Shown: in pieces, positions 63,831-64,000 of the stretch
How positions within the stretch are numbered: the stretch's first letter is position 1
How the letters are laid out: each line of letters begins with the position of its first letter
From: Phnomibacter ginsenosidimutans
GTDB taxonomy: Bacteria > Bacteroidota > Bacteroidia > Chitinophagales > Chitinophagaceae
Direction: 5' to 3'
Length of the DNA stretch: 64,000 nt
Assembly: GCF_009740285.1 (NCBI RefSeq)
Contig: NZ_CP046566.1
Span: 3,076,658-3,140,657 of the forward strand
Notes under the pieces: generated by a model
What the model was told of the DNA's origin: nothing
Database searches by the model: none
What the model saw: the letters and a program-made list of their open reading frames with translations, nothing else
Made by a program: the position numbers and the translations under genes

Positions 63831-64000
63831 TTTCCATTTGCCTTTGGTAAACAACCACATGGCTACAACAGCGATAAGTGACTCTGCAGAAACGATGGCT
63901 ACAAACACACCTGTTGGTCCCAACTTCCATGAAATACTGAGTATATACGCCAATGGAATTTGAATGCCCCAAAAGAAAATGAGGTTGATAATGGTGGGTG
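63816..64000 (-). CDS. MATE-family efflux transporter, C-terminal end (runs off the right edge)
   Basis: The last 61 or so residues of a minus-strand gene. They read as two membrane helices ([17 protein letters not shown] and [21 protein letters not shown]) with a basic tail ([10 protein letters not shown]) and stop at 63816-63818. The [12 protein letters not shown] motif with a following GxxGVFVA helix fits the last helices of MATE exporters. Only the C-terminus is present, so substrate and full length cannot be judged. Confidence 0.75.
   Translation of the reverse strand, partial: PTIINLIFFWGIQIPLAYILSISWKLGPTGVFVAIVSAESLIAVVAMWLFTKGKWKAVKI

Noticed and set aside
1-64000. CRISPR array, insertion sequence, tRNA or rRNA, prophage
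   Set aside because: No regularly spaced repeats, transposase motifs or RNA signatures were seen on reading. The 15474 holin-X protein is a chromosomal DUF1469 type, not a phage lysis gene.

Overview
This window looks like chromosomal DNA of a Bacteroidota bacterium, most likely a Chitinophagaceae-type soil or water organism. The basis is gene content rather than any database search. It has a TonB-dependent receptor with an N-terminal carboxypeptidase-regulatory-like domain, LytS/LytTR signalling, a BT_3928-type DoxX protein, a DUF1599 protein, Mpl, bacillithiol proteins (YpdA and YtxJ), many Sec signal peptides ending in Gln at the mature N-terminus, and a few possible TAnnTTTG promoter elements. 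No rRNA, tRNA, CRISPR array, insertion sequence, prophage or plasmid function was recognised. The gene set is mostly housekeeping and envelope functions, with small repeats in the gaps.

Layout. 1-8.3 kb: a partial peptidoglycan-binding protein, fumarase, a large secreted glycosidase, a methyltransferase, then a disturbed area with two 5'-truncated genes lying back to back and a duplicated family of small secreted proteins. 8.5-17.7 kb: pyruvate-dehydrogenase-type E2, DnaX, a GNAT-like protein and an L,D-transpeptidase on the minus strand; a three-gene YtxH/holin-X stress-type operon on the plus strand; then YpdA and an acetyltransferase. 17.9-24.5 kb: outer-membrane proteins, a fasciclin lipoprotein and a LytS/LytTR two-component pair. 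24.6-30.6 kb: cytochrome bd oxidase (cydAB), a DMT exporter and an ABC-2 transporter. 30.8-34.9 kb: a minus-strand run of Mpl, a DEDD exonuclease, a polytopic membrane protein and a polyprenol-phosphate glycosyltransferase. 35-45.6 kb: a tiny lipoprotein and YtxJ, several small-molecule enzymes, a 1103-residue exported WD40-caspase protein, FolP, DUF1599, DoxX and LptF/G. 45.6-54.6 kb: a PAS/CHASE3-like histidine kinase, LysE, a CCG Fe-S protein, an NtrC-like regulator without a DNA-binding domain, a MerR-B12-like regulator, signal peptidase I and cytidine deaminase. 54.7-64 kb: DinB-like protein, M28 peptidase, an EF-G-like GTPase, a DUF4328 protein, acyl-CoA synthetase and thiolase, and the end of a MATE exporter.

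Two themes cut across the window. First, seven otherwise well-conserved genes are interrupted by eight apparent one-base indels, mostly in homopolymers. This points to consensus errors in the assembly more than to biology, so I annotate these as single genes with a stated frameshift. Second, gaps after stop codons carry small perfect palindromes: a GTTGGTC/GACCAAC family at 54.6 and 63.7 kb, and a CCCGATAGCTATCGGG family at 18.8 and 30.6 kb. These resemble REP-type dispersed elements. I did not find a convincing wholly new multi-gene system. The most unusual single items are the WD40-caspase protein, the NtrC-like protein with a GSFTSA loop and no HTH, the EF-G homologue with Tyr in place of the catalytic His, and the deletion-like junction near 6.5 kb.
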